Below are positions 1 to 7,300 of a stretch of DNA of 9,780 nucleotides, in pieces. Every line of letters starts with the position of its first letter. The first letter of the stretch is position 1. Made by a program: the position numbers and the translations under genes. The stretch covers positions 1-9,780 of the forward strand of contig CAMBEY010000096.1 of NCBI GenBank assembly GCA_945865705.1, given 5' to 3'. The notes beneath the pieces were generated by a model. That model was not told the origin of the DNA. It worked only from the letters and a program-made list of their open reading frames with translations, and did not search any database. The stretch is from Candidatus Sulfopaludibacter sp. SbA3. Its GTDB lineage: Bacteria > Acidobacteriota > Terriglobia > 2-12-FULL-54-10.

Positions 1-242
1 TTGCTGTCGGTGACCGCGATGTTGAGCAGCACCATGTCGACTTCCACGCGGAACACGGCGCCGTTGGAGAGTTCGTCCGCTGAATCGACCACCACCTGGG
101 GCACGCTATTCTGTGCCGTGCCAGGCTGCGGCAGGCTGAAGGGGATCAGCATGAGTAGAGCCAACAGCACCAAAAGTAGTGGCCTCTTCAAAAGTAGTGA
201 CCCATTCAAACGGCCGGGTGTGTGCGTGATCGTCAACGGCAT
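1..242 (-). CDS. N-terminus of a secreted VWFA-related (TIGR03436-like) protein, cut by the window edge
   Basis: Eighty codons are visible, reading from an ATG at 242 to the left edge. A GAGG ribosome binding site (249-252) lies 6 bases before the ATG, which decides the start. Residues 18-38 form a Leu-rich hydrophobic segment after basic residues (K19, R20). A likely signal peptidase I site follows after G-T-A at residues 41-43. The mature start contains the motif FRVEVDMVLLNIAVTDS (residues 64-80), which closely resembles the opening of the VWFA-related proteins that are abundant in Acidobacteriota (FRV.VD.VLLNV.VTD). The VWA fold itself lies outside the window, so the family call rests on this motif and the secretion signal. 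The true function of the family is not established. The gene follows a 1033-residue secreted protein on the same strand after 66 bases and seems to have its own promoter. An 18-base duplication lies within the signal peptide. Confidence 0.72.
   Translation of the reverse strand, partial: MPLTITHTPGRLNGSLLLKRPLLLVLLALLMLIPFSLPQPGTAQNSVPQVVVDSADELSNGAVFRVEVDMVLLNIAVTDS
171..206. repeat. 18-base tandem duplication inside the signal peptide
   Basis: Two adjacent 18-base units (171-188 and 189-206) match at 15 of 18 positions and share the exact 11-mer CAAAAGTAGTG. Read on the coding (minus) strand they give N-G-S-L-L-L followed by K-R-P-L-L-L, so the hydrophobic signal segment appears to have been lengthened in frame by a local duplication. 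It is probably neutral. Confidence 0.6.
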
Positions 243-270
243 AGGCAACCTCACAAAGCTTTTGGAACTG

Positions 271-299
271 ATAATATCAAAAACCAGGACCGTTGACAG
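271..299 (-). promoter_or_regulatory. Candidate sigma-70 type promoter for the VWFA-related gene
   Basis: On the minus strand, CTGTCA (294-299, 4 of 6 to TTGACA) and TATTAT (271-276, 5 of 6 to TATAAT) are separated by 17 bases. The -10 box sits within the small palindrome TGATATTATCA. Transcription would begin near 264, giving a leader of about 22 bases with the ribosome binding site inside it. This is a consensus match only. Confidence 0.42.
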
Positions 300-308
300 G
301 AAAATTTA

Positions 309-3300
309 CTACTGGAATTTTGCACCCGAACTGGCAGCTCCCGTCGAGCCTTCCAGCGCTACCTCGGATGAGGCAAGCTCTGGCGCTCCGACCTTGCCCT
401 CGCGGAACTCGACAGCCGTCTCGCGCATGGCGCGCAACACGGCGGGCCAATCCTCCAGATGAGTGGCGAAAATCTTTTCCACCATGCGGTGTGTCAATTC
501 CGGAATCAGATGATTCAGGCTGGACGGAGGAAGATTTTTCTCAACCGCCAGCCGCGCCCAGAATAGGTTGCCGGACTCCCACGATTCGGCCAGCAATCGG
601 CTCGAATAGCCGAGGAACGTGGGCAGCGGCTTGGTGGCCAGCAGCTCGCGCGCGTAGGTTTGCGCCAGCATGGGATGGGGCGTGCCGAAGTTCTTCGGGA
701 TACGTTTGGAGTCAATCTCCGCGGGAGCGGATTGCTTCAGGCTGGCCAACTCCGCGCCCGCGGCTCCTAGCGCCGCCATGCGGGCCGCGTCCTTGTCGAA
801 CATTTTGGAGCCCAGGGAAAACAACTCAGATGGCACCAGACGAAGGATTGCCTCGCTGGCTTTTCCCGCCATCAAGTCCCGTTCCAAATGGCCCAGACGT
901 TGTGGGAGCAGGTGATCGGCGAGAATGCTGACCAATGTATTGCGCAACGCGGCATCCTTCGCCGCTGCTTCCAGAATCTGTTCACCGAGCTGCTGATAGA
1001 GCGCTACGGCGCGCATCTCATTGGCCGTAACATTCCACCAGCGGGGCAGAATCGCGCCCGTCAGTATGGTCGGAACCAGATCGGCCCAGATGAGCGACTG
1101 CGCGTTCTCGGGAATGATGAAGTCTTGCTCAACCTGTGCCAGCACATAAGGCAGGTCAGCAAGAGACCCCGCCAGATGCGCGCCGCCGGAGGCCGACCAG
1201 CCGCGCCCGAATACGCGCGGCGTCTGCCATACTTCATCGCCCTTCATGGTCATCTGCCCGGAGAAGTTATGCGAGCGGACAAAGAGCGGGTTGTTGTGAA
1301 TCATCTGCGCGCCGGGCGGCTCATAGTAGACATAGTTCAAGCCCACCATGGTGTCGCGCAGGAACGGCGCCAGAATACCGCGCGCCTGGGTCATGGCTCC
1401 CGGCTCCCGGCCTTTCTGGATTACTTTGGCGAGATCGGTGCGCGTTTGCAGCGAAGTGTGCGGATTATTGTGCAGGCCGCTGGCCCACTCCGCGCGTTCG
1501 CTGCGCGTAAACAGCGGTTGCGGCAATTCAAACTCGCGCAGCGAGGCCGCCAATCGCAGCATGTTCTCCGCTGACCCGGTGCCTTGACCCATCTGCGTCA
1601 GGCCATCGCCCAGTTGAAACAAATTATCGAGAGAGACGAGCCGCTGCGTGCCTAATGCCGAGCGGAGCTTCTCCTCCATCCGTTGGCGGGATTGCTTGCT
1701 GGCCTCGTTCTGCTGGGTCGGACCGGCGAGCAGCTTAATGAACTCACTTTCACGTATGGGCCCGCTTCCGCCAATGGCTTTCCACAATTCATCCAGCCCG
1801 GCGCGCCCGGCGTCAAACAACTGCTCAGAGGTGCGGATGCCGGTATAAGGTTGCAGTATTTTCTGCCAGGAAGCGTTCAACTGATTTGACGGAATCTGAT
1901 CCTGACGCGCCAGTATCTGCCACAGCCCGGCGCTCGACTGGAACATGCCCAGCGCGTTGGCGCGGACGGCGCGATCCTTGATGGCGTCAATGGCGTCGGC
2001 AACCGTGAAGAAGCGGGCGATGGCGGCATCATCCAGCTCGCCGAACTCCGAGAAAAATGCAAACTGATCGCGGAATCGTGCAAAGCGCTCGGCCAGCAGG
2101 CGGACGGTGGCCGGACTCAGTTTGCGATCGGCGGGACGCCGCCGGTCCAGTTCGGTCAGCGTCAGATAAACCTGGAGCGGGGACTCCTGACTGTGCTCGC
2201 GCGACAGCGCGAAGAGGGCTTCCAGTAGATCATCCGGCTTGCTCCAGCCGTTGGTCTTGCGCGCCCATTCGCGGACCACTCGCATGTCGCTGCGGCGGCG
2301 GAAAATTTCCTTCCACACCTCGATATTTCCGGGCACTTCCGGCTGTCCATTCGCTCCCAGAATCAGGCGCGAGGTCAGCAGGTACATGCTGGCGGTGGGA
2401 CGGAAAACGGAGCGGGCGGGACTGCCGGTTACTTTGGGTCCCCGCAGCGCGAGATACATTTTCTTCAGGCGGTCCGAGTCAGCGAAATACGTTTGCTGCT
2501 CGCGCGGAGTGAATGAAAGCGCGTCAAAGTATGCGGCCACCCAGCCGTTGTCCTTGCTGACCAGGGCCAGCAGAAACTCCGAAGGATTCTCCGGGCTGGC
2601 GCCGACCAGACTTTTCCAGGCCGATTCGGCTTCTTGACCGCCGGGAACCACAACTCGTCCCTGGCGAATGTAGAGATGGCTTCCGTAGAAATCCAGCACG
2701 GCGGCGTGCGGCAGCAGCGCCGTCAATCCCGGCGACTTGCGCAGTTGCTCGCGCGTGCCGTCTTCCAGCCTGGAGAATGCCCAATAGAGACGAGCCAATT
2801 GCGGATCGTCGAGCAAGGCTTCGAGGAAATCCTTATCCACGCTGGTCCAGTCGCGCGGCGTGAAGATGATGGGGGCATCAAAGCTGGAAAAATGATATTC
2901 AAAGGGTTTGCCTTCGTGCAGGTCCTCTTCCAATTCCGTCAATGGGAACCCGGAGTCGATGGTGAGGAAGGCGCGGCGGGGCTCCTCGGTTTCGAGCGTG
3001 GTGTTTGGCCCACAGGGCGTGCGGAAGCGGAACCCAATTGTCTTGAGCAGGGGGGCCACCTCGGCGCAGCTTTCGATGCGGATCAATCCGCTGGGGCCAG
3101 CCAACTCGCGCAACTCACGAGCTTGCGCCAGGTAGCTCTTGATGAGTTTCAGATATTCCGTCGGCTTGGGGGTCTGGCCCTGCCGCATCTGATAGCCGTC
3201 GATAACCACGTTACGCGCCAGGAAGGGGAGAATTTCGTCGCTGCTCACCTTGCGGCTGATGGCCGTCATGCGTTGGAACCCGGTGAGGGGGCCGGGGATG

Positions 3301-3410
3301 GTGGCTGTGGGTGCAGGAACGGAGGATTGACTCCGCAAAGGGCTGGGCAATGTTGCCGACAAGGCCATCAACGCGGCCAAATAAATCAAACCGACTCTAA
3401 CGGGTGGCAC
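309..3410 (-). CDS. Large secreted protein of unknown function (1033 aa)
   Basis: I do not recognise a characterised family. The start is GTG at 3408-3410, supported by a perfect AGGAGG 8 bases upstream (3419-3424). Residues 1-22 look like a signal peptide (VRVGLIYLAALMALSATLP), and a Pro/Ala/Thr-rich linker to about residue 42 follows, so the protein should act in the periplasm or at the outer surface. The rest is a soluble, mostly helical-looking chain with many Leu/Arg/Glu-rich segments and no further membrane span. A striking segment around residues 690-725 contains YYEPPGAQMIHNNPLF. C115 and C133 are the only cysteines I can find in the whole chain, suggesting one disulfide after export. 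The C-terminus is low-complexity (Ala/Ser/Gly/Glu). It lies 66 bases upstream of a secreted VWFA-related gene on the same strand, hinting at a shared surface role. I saw no nuclease, protease or glycosidase motif. Confidence 0.85.
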   Translation of the reverse strand: MPPVRVGLIYLAALMALSATLPSPLRSQSSVPAPTATIPGPLTGFQRMTAISRKVSSDEILPFLARNVVIDGYQMRQGQTPKPTEYLKLIKSYLAQARELRELAGPSGLIRIESCAEVAPLLKTIGFRFRTPCGPNTTLETEEPRRAFLTIDSGFPLTELEEDLHEGKPFEYHFSSFDAPIIFTPRDWTSVDKDFLEALLDDPQLARLYWAFSRLEDGTREQLRKSPGLTALLPHAAVLDFYGSHLYIRQGRVVVPGGQEAESAWKSLVGASPENPSEFLLALVSKDNGWVAAYFDALSFTPREQQTYFADSDRLKKMYLALRGPKVTGSPARSVFRPTASMYLLTSRLILGANGQPEVPGNIEVWKEIFRRRSDMRVVREWARKTNGWSKPDDLLEALFALSREHSQESPLQVYLTLTELDRRRPADRKLSPATVRLLAERFARFRDQFAFFSEFGELDDAAIARFFTVADAIDAIKDRAVRANALGMFQSSAGLWQILARQDQIPSNQLNASWQKILQPYTGIRTSEQLFDAGRAGLDELWKAIGGSGPIRESEFIKLLAGPTQQNEASKQSRQRMEEKLRSALGTQRLVSLDNLFQLGDGLTQMGQGTGSAENMLRLAASLREFELPQPLFTRSERAEWASGLHNNPHTSLQTRTDLAKVIQKGREPGAMTQARGILAPFLRDTMVGLNYVYYEPPGAQMIHNNPLFVRSHNFSGQMTMKGDEVWQTPRVFGRGWSASGGAHLAGSLADLPYVLAQVEQDFIIPENAQSLIWADLVPTILTGAILPRWWNVTANEMRAVALYQQLGEQILEAAAKDAALRNTLVSILADHLLPQRLGHLERDLMAGKASEAILRLVPSELFSLGSKMFDKDAARMAALGAAGAELASLKQSAPAEIDSKRIPKNFGTPHPMLAQTYARELLATKPLPTFLGYSSRLLAESWESGNLFWARLAVEKNLPPSSLNHLIPELTHRMVEKIFATHLEDWPAVLRAMRETAVEFREGKVGAPELASSEVALEGSTGAASSGAKFQ

Positions 3411-3418
3411 CTTGGGAC

Positions 3419-3424
3419 CCTCCT
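3419..3424 (-). promoter_or_regulatory. Perfect Shine-Dalgarno site fixing a GTG start
   Basis: AGGAGG on the minus strand, 8 bases before the GTG at 3408-3410. It is the strongest ribosome binding site in the window and decides the start of the 1033-residue protein. I saw no convincing -10/-35 pair in the rest of the 185-base gap (3411-3595). Confidence 0.75.
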
Positions 3425-3595
3425 GCTATAAAGCCTGACTTATGCAATGTGGGGCAAGGTTAGCCGATTCAGCGGGAAAAACCAAGCCTTTTGTCATGGC
3501 GCATTCCGGCCATTCCCCAACCCTGTGGAAATCGAGTCTAGCAGGCATTTCGCGCATTCACTCCAGGGGTGCCGAAGAGCTTTGCGCCAAAGGAA

Positions 3596-4597
3596 TTACG
3601 TGGCGCGAGTCTGGACCAGCCGGTGCGCCATCTTGCGCAGCGTGTCGGGAATATCCTTGCTGGCAGCGGCTACGCGCGCATCCTGAATCAGCAGACGATT
3701 CAAAAGCGGCAGTGTGATGTCGAGCGGCGAGCGGGGATTCATCACCAGATTTTTCACAACGATGTAACGCTTGATGAATTTGCGGCTCATCGAAATCATG
3801 CGCAGAACTTCCTGGCTGACGTTCTTCATGGAGGCGAAGCCCTCGGCCTCGGAGTCGGTGAGTTTGGGCGAGGCCAGCACGGCGCGCAGAACCACGCGGG
3901 AAGAATCGCGGATCAGCAGCGAGCGCTCTTCGCGCGTGCCGAGCAGAGCCAGCTTGACCCGCTGCGCGACTTTCATCTGAGCGATCTTTTGCACGACACC
4001 AGTGGCCCGCTTCTTTTCTTCCTCCGGCACATCGTTGTCCGTTTCGATTTCGGCGAGCATTTCGGCGCAACGCTCCGGCGTGATGCCTTTGTCGGTCTCC
4101 ATCTCCAGAATGAGCATCTCCAGAATGTCGACCTCCACCACAAACCCGCCTTCCGGCGGATTCTTCTGCCAGAGCAGGTAGGTGGGGTTATCCTTAAGAG
4201 CGATCAGAGAGGAGGTCTTCAACAGGTCAAGATTTTCAAGCAACACCGGAACGATCGTGGTATCCGCCAGCGCGGCCAAAGCCGTTACGGCGTCTTCCGG
4301 AGACTCGGGATGTTCCAGCAGAAGGGGTAGGATGGCGACGCGCATGCGCTCCGGTTCGAGAAAATAGCGCAAGACTATCCGCGTTGCTTGGGGCGAGCTG
4401 AGCCACTCCTTGCAACGCTCATCGGGAAGCAGCTGCAGTGTAGCCATCGCGGCTTCGCGAATTTCGTTTTCCCCATCCGCCGCCAGCCGGACCAGCGTTG
4501 CCAGGGCAGTCTCGGGCGAGACCAAAGCTCCGCCCTTGGCCAGCAATAATCGCTCTTCAAATGGGAGGGCCGAATTGGACGGCGTATCGTTGGACAT
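3596..4597 (-). CDS. HEAT-like repeat protein (333 aa), cytoplasmic, function unknown
   Basis: The protein is helical and Leu-rich, with no signal peptide or membrane span. Residues 25-65 and 95-130 look like HEAT-type helix pairs (e.g. ETALATLVRLAADGENEIREAAMA in part). The C-terminal third (about 205-333) carries degenerate helical repeats with motifs such as ALLGTREERSLLIRD, AVLASPKLTDSE and NLVMNPRSPLDITLPLL. This pattern of 'N-P..t-...-v' repeats occurs in uncharacterised proteins of Acidobacteriota and Deltaproteobacteria-like groups, as I recall. Residues 154-195 are acidic and may be a hinge. Such repeats generally serve as protein-binding scaffolds; the partner is unknown. I chose the ATG at 4595-4597 over a TTG two codons upstream (4601-4603). 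Neither has a good Shine-Dalgarno site, so the start is uncertain by a few residues. It lies between a RodZ-like gene and a large secreted-protein gene on the same strand, 182 and 185 bases away. Confidence 0.82.
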   Translation of the reverse strand: MSNDTPSNSALPFEERLLLAKGGALVSPETALATLVRLAADGENEIREAAMATLQLLPDERCKEWLSSPQATRIVLRYFLEPERMRVAILPLLLEHPESPEDAVTALAALADTTIVPVLLENLDLLKTSSLIALKDNPTYLLWQKNPPEGGFVVEVDILEMLILEMETDKGITPERCAEMLAEIETDNDVPEEEKKRATGVVQKIAQMKVAQRVKLALLGTREERSLLIRDSSRVVLRAVLASPKLTDSEAEGFASMKNVSQEVLRMISMSRKFIKRYIVVKNLVMNPRSPLDITLPLLNRLLIQDARVAAASKDIPDTLRKMAHRLVQTRAT

Positions 4598-4658
4598 TTT
4601 CAAATGGCGCCCGGTCCGCGCGAAATTCTCCGGCTTGGTGGAATTTGAGTGCCTCGTT

Positions 4659-4691
4659 GTTCCCAGCTCCCGCCTACGGGAACTGGCGGGA
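4659..4691. repeat. Two overlapping, mutually exclusive inverted repeats
   Basis: Pair A is GTTCCC (4659-4664) with GGGAAC (4678-4683). Pair B is TCCCGCC (4668-4674) with GGCGGGA (4685-4691). They interleave, so the RNA can form one or the other but not both. The element lies between the RodZ-like stop and the HEAT-like start. No run of T follows on the minus strand, so it is not a typical intrinsic terminator. Confidence 0.5.
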
Positions 4692-4695
4692 ATTT

Positions 4696-4704
4696 ATTGT
4701 AGCA
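4696..4704 (-). promoter_or_regulatory. Candidate extended -10 promoter for the HEAT-like gene
   Basis: On the minus strand TGC (4702-4704) directly precedes TACAAT (4696-4701), matching the extended -10 form TGnTATAAT with one change. No good -35 box is present, which is acceptable for extended -10 promoters. Transcription would start near 4689, about 92 bases before the ATG, so the leader would open with the interleaved inverted repeats at 4659-4691. Confidence 0.4.
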
Positions 4705-4779
4705 TTTTCCTTCCATAAGAATTTTGCCGAAGTCGTCTCGGTATATAAATTACTGATTAAGAGAATGGCAAAGAATAGC

Positions 4780-5559
4780 CTACGGATTGGGTGCAGCTTG
4801 CTCGGGTGCGGGCGGAGCCGTAGTTTCCCGTTGCGGGCTGCTGCCGGGGCTGCTCTCAGGGACCGTCTGCGGTTGAGTTGGCGTGGCGGTCCTTTCCGCG
4901 CTTCCTGAAAACGGCTCCGGTAAAGCTGTCCGGCTGGGTGATATTCTCGAAACGCCGGTGCGCGCTGCGGGAGTCGCTCCGCCGCTCACCGGCGCGGGTT
5001 CTGCGGGAACGATAGCAGGAGGTTCCGCTATGGGGGCCTGCAATGTAGTGGCAGCGGCTGGCGCACGATCGTCCGGAGCAGTCTGAGAAGGGGTTGATGC
5101 CGGTGCAGTCGATGGCCTGTAAAGCAGATACGCAATGATCGCGACGAGCAACACCACTGCTGCGGCAATCAGCGCGATCCGTTTCCACTGTTTCGCCTGG
5201 AAACGTTGCAGTGATTCCGGCGTAAAGGGCGAAATCTTTCTTTCTTCGAAGGCCACCTCAAGATTCACTCCGGTCAAGGCAACAAAATCCTGAAGTGCCT
5301 GTTCGCCGTCCAGGCCAACTGCTTCGGCGTACTGGCGCACAAAACTTTTTCCGATGAAGCCGCCGGGGAGTTCGCGGCCACGACCATCCTCTATTGATTG
5401 CAGATGACGGACAGGAATTCGCGTTCGCACGGAGACTTGATCGAGAGTCCAGCCGTTTTTCAAGCGCTGCTGCAGAAGCTGGTCTCCGATGTTTCCCGAA
5501 GGCCGGCTGGTTTGCTTTGAGGGCTCAGTGGGCATCATCCGAACACTACCATATCTCAT
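4780..5559 (-). CDS. RodZ-like membrane-anchored helix-turn-helix protein lacking the usual C-terminal domain
   Basis: This 259-residue protein has three parts. Residues about 22-92 form an HTH_25 / Xre-like helix-turn-helix domain (IGDQLLQQRLKNGWTLDQVS, then IPVRHLQSIEDG, LPGGFIGKSFVRQYAEAVGLD). This is the cytoplasmic domain that in RodZ contacts MreB for rod-shape control. Residues about 127-147 form one membrane span preceded by basic residues (KQWKR). Residues 148-259 are a Pro/Ala/Ser/Thr/Glu-rich low-complexity tail, presumably periplasmic. The DUF4115 domain that usually ends RodZ proteins is absent. I chose the ATG at 5557-5559 because GAGGAA sits 6 bases upstream; the frame stays open for 18 more codons to a TTG that lacks such a site. 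No mreB or other shape gene is in view, so a role in morphogenesis is an inference; a membrane-bound regulator is the alternative. It is divergent from the UbiD-family gene. Confidence 0.82.
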   Translation of the reverse strand: MRYGSVRMMPTEPSKQTSRPSGNIGDQLLQQRLKNGWTLDQVSVRTRIPVRHLQSIEDGRGRELPGGFIGKSFVRQYAEAVGLDGEQALQDFVALTGVNLEVAFEERKISPFTPESLQRFQAKQWKRIALIAAAVVLLVAIIAYLLYRPSTAPASTPSQTAPDDRAPAAATTLQAPIAEPPAIVPAEPAPVSGGATPAARTGVSRISPSRTALPEPFSGSAERTATPTQPQTVPESSPGSSPQRETTAPPAPEQAAPNP

Positions 5560-5565
5560 CCTGAT

Positions 5566-5571
5566 TTCCTC
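5566..5571 (-). promoter_or_regulatory. Ribosome binding site deciding the RodZ-like start
   Basis: GAGGAA on the minus strand, 6 bases from the ATG at 5557-5559. It favours this ATG over the in-frame TTG at 5611-5613 and over the two downstream ATG codons seven and eight codons on. Confidence 0.65.
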
Positions 5572-5641
5572 GGACGAATTAGCGTAAAAGCGCGAAGGAA
5601 GAGGGAGGAACAAAGGATGGAAACAGGGGATGATATTCGGC

Positions 5642-5654
5642 TACAACGGTTGTA
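5642..5654. promoter_or_regulatory. Perfect 13-base dyad, candidate operator (left)
   Basis: TACAAC-G-GTTGTA is a perfect 6-1-6 palindrome. It lies 83 bases upstream of the RodZ-like ATG, in the divergent intergenic region. It has the same geometry as the dyad at 5708-5720, centre to centre 66 bases. A bound dimeric regulator is plausible, but none can be named. Confidence 0.4.
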
Positions 5655-5707
5655 TCCTGATCTACTATTTGGATTACAAGCGGGGGCCGCACCTGGGTCG
5701 CGGCTGA

Positions 5708-5720
5708 CTATACTGTATAG
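5708..5720. promoter_or_regulatory. Perfect 13-base dyad overlapping a -10-like box for the UbiD-family gene
   Basis: CTATAC-T-GTATAG is a perfect 6-1-6 palindrome. TATACT (5709-5714) matches the -10 consensus at 5 of 6 positions on the plus strand, about 80 bases before the ATG of the UbiD-family gene. No acceptable -35 box lies 16-18 bases upstream. The arrangement fits either a repressor site over the promoter or an activator-dependent promoter. Confidence 0.4.
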
Positions 5721-5800
5721 AGTTTATCAGCCGTGCAAACGGCCATGCGACGGGGATTAGCTTTAAGTTCTGGCTGCAAGCTATTGGAGGGTATGAAGCA

Positions 5801-7264
5801 ATGGCAACTGTCATGCACGAAACACAACGCAAGACCGGCTATGAAAGTCTGCGCGAATTCATGGCGGCGCTCGAGCAGCGGGGGCTGCTCAGCCGCGTGA
5901 AGGTTCCCGTGGAGAAGGATTGGGAAGTGGGCGCGGTGTGCCGCGAGAACTTCGACAAGTTCGGCCCGGCCCTTCTATTCGAGAAAGTGGGCAATTACAA
6001 AACGCCGTTGCTGGCTGGTACGTTGTCGACGCGAGAGCAATATGCGCTGGCGATGGGCGTCGAAACCTCCACCGAGGCGATTGCCGCCAAGTGGCGTCAG
6101 GCTTACGCCAAGCCGATTCGACGCACCGTTGTCAGCAGCGCCGAAGCGCCTTGCAAGGAAGTGGTCATTGACGACCCGGATCTTTACGCGGACCCATTTC
6201 CAGTGCCGAAGTGGCATCCCAAGGATGGCGGCCCGGAGATCGGCACGCTGCACGGCGTCATCTCCATGGACCCCGAGACGGGATGGATCAACTCCGGCAA
6301 CTACCGCTGCCAGATTTTCAACTCCAAGGTCTCCGGCTGTTACGTGGTGGACATTCCCTATCGCCACATTCATCAGAACTGGGACAAGTGGAAGGCGCTA
6401 GGCAAGAACATGCCGGTCGCCATCGTGATTGGCCCGGACCCTTATCTGAGCCTGACCAGCGTCTCGGCGGTGCCTGCGCAGGTGGACGAATATGACGTGG
6501 CCGGCGCGCTGAAAGGCTCGCCAATGGAAGTGGTGAAGGCCGAGCTGTCGGACCTGCTGGTCCCCGCTCACGCCGAGATTATTATCGAAGGCGAAATGCC
6601 CATTGATAAATTTTGGCCGCAGGAGGAAGGCCCCTTCGGCGAGTTCCTCGGCTTCATGGGCGCAGGTGTGAAAGACAGTTTTTACATTGACGTGAAGAAG
6701 GTAACGCACCGGCGCGATCCTATTTTTCACGGCACTCTGGAAGGCCGTCCACCGAGCGAGTCCACCACGGTGCGCAGCATGGGCCGCTCCGCAGCGGTGC
6801 TGGAGCATCTGCGCCGGGCAGGCATCATTAACATCCGCGATGTCTCGGTAACTCCCGCGGGCTGCGCCGGATTTCACGTGGTTGTCTCGCTGAAGAAGTC
6901 CTATCACGGCCATGTGCGCGACACCATGTGCCACGTCTGGGGACATCCGCTGCTGTTCTGCAAGCAAGTGATTGTGGTGGATGAAGACATCGACCCGTGG
7001 AATTCCTACATGGTCGAGTGGGCCATCGCCACCCGCGTGCAGGCCACCCGCGACATCGTGATGATGACCGGCGGCAAGTCCGTCGGCCTCGATACCTCGC
7101 AGGTAATATCGCGGCGCGGCGAAAGCGACCTGATCGGCATCGATGCCACCACCCCGCATGAGTGGTACGCCAAGGACGGATCAAAATTTCCCGAGCCAGC
7201 CGACCCGCGCCCCGAAGACCTGGCCAAGGTCCGCGCCCGCTGGAAAGAATATGGGATCAAGTAG
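5801..7264 (+). CDS. UbiD-family decarboxylase (prenylated-FMN dependent), 487 aa
   Basis: Members of this family decarboxylate, or in reverse carboxylate, aromatic and unsaturated acids using prenylated FMN and a divalent metal in the cytoplasm. Length (487) is usual. Seen residues fit the family: the INSGNYR segment (N164, R169) for metal/prFMN and the catalytic Arg, H191 in the RHIHQNW segment, E265 in the EGEMP segment, and the hallmark EGPFGEFLGFMG with the paired glutamates E276 and E281. VVDEDIDPWN follows at about 392-401. The start is ATG 5801 with GGAGG at 5786-5790; another ATG (5793) is in a different frame. The cofactor needs a UbiX prenyltransferase, which is not in this window. 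The gene converges on an acyl-CoA dehydrogenase and is divergent from a RodZ-like gene. The substrate is unknown. A role in ubiquinone synthesis is not implied by family membership; degradation of an aromatic or enoic acid fits the neighbours at least as well. Confidence 0.93.
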   Translation: MATVMHETQRKTGYESLREFMAALEQRGLLSRVKVPVEKDWEVGAVCRENFDKFGPALLFEKVGNYKTPLLAGTLSTREQYALAMGVETSTEAIAAKWRQAYAKPIRRTVVSSAEAPCKEVVIDDPDLYADPFPVPKWHPKDGGPEIGTLHGVISMDPETGWINSGNYRCQIFNSKVSGCYVVDIPYRHIHQNWDKWKALGKNMPVAIVIGPDPYLSLTSVSAVPAQVDEYDVAGALKGSPMEVVKAELSDLLVPAHAEIIIEGEMPIDKFWPQEEGPFGEFLGFMGAGVKDSFYIDVKKVTHRRDPIFHGTLEGRPPSESTTVRSMGRSAAVLEHLRRAGIINIRDVSVTPAGCAGFHVVVSLKKSYHGHVRDTMCHVWGHPLLFCKQVIVVDEDIDPWNSYMVEWAIATRVQATRDIVMMTGGKSVGLDTSQVISRRGESDLIGIDATTPHEWYAKDGSKFPEPADPRPEDLAKVRARWKEYGIK

Positions 7265-7267
7265 CTC

Positions 7268-7300
7268 TGCCGCGTGCCAGTGCCGCGTGCCAGTGCCGCG
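7268..7300. repeat. 13-base tandem repeat, about 2.5 copies
   Basis: TGCCGCGTGCCAG occurs at 7268-7280 and 7281-7293, and the first 7 bases recur at 7294-7300. The array begins 3 bases after the UbiD-family stop and runs into the left arm of the large inverted repeat. It looks like slippage or serial duplication of the arm's outer end. Confidence 0.75.

Noticed and set aside
2634..3431. Plus-strand open frame of 265 codons opposite the large secreted protein
   Set aside because: It lies entirely antisense to a gene with a signal peptide and a perfect ribosome binding site. Its translation is Gln/Gly/Arg-rich with no domain-like pattern, as expected of a shadow frame.
3411..3595. Sigma-54 or sigma-70 promoter for the 1033-residue gene
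   Set aside because: The GG-GC spacing near TTGCCCC is wrong for sigma-54, and the best sigma-70 pair (TTGGTT, 17 bases, TAACCT) matches only 3 of 6 in each box.
3569..4330. Plus-strand open frame of 253 codons opposite the HEAT-like gene
   Set aside because: Antisense to the repeat protein, His/Gln/Arg-rich and without a recognisable motif; a shadow frame in GC-rich DNA.
5708..5720. LexA-type SOS box
   Set aside because: CTATACTGTATAG contains CTGTAT but lacks the full spaced CTG...CAG arrangement, and neither neighbour is a repair gene.
5793..5801. Alternative ATG just before the UbiD-family start
   Set aside because: The ATG at 5793 is in another frame. The family N-terminus follows only from the ATG at 5801.
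6398..7159. Minus-strand open frame of 253 codons within the UbiD-family gene
   Set aside because: The opposite frame encodes all UbiD hallmark motifs; this frame is a compositional shadow.
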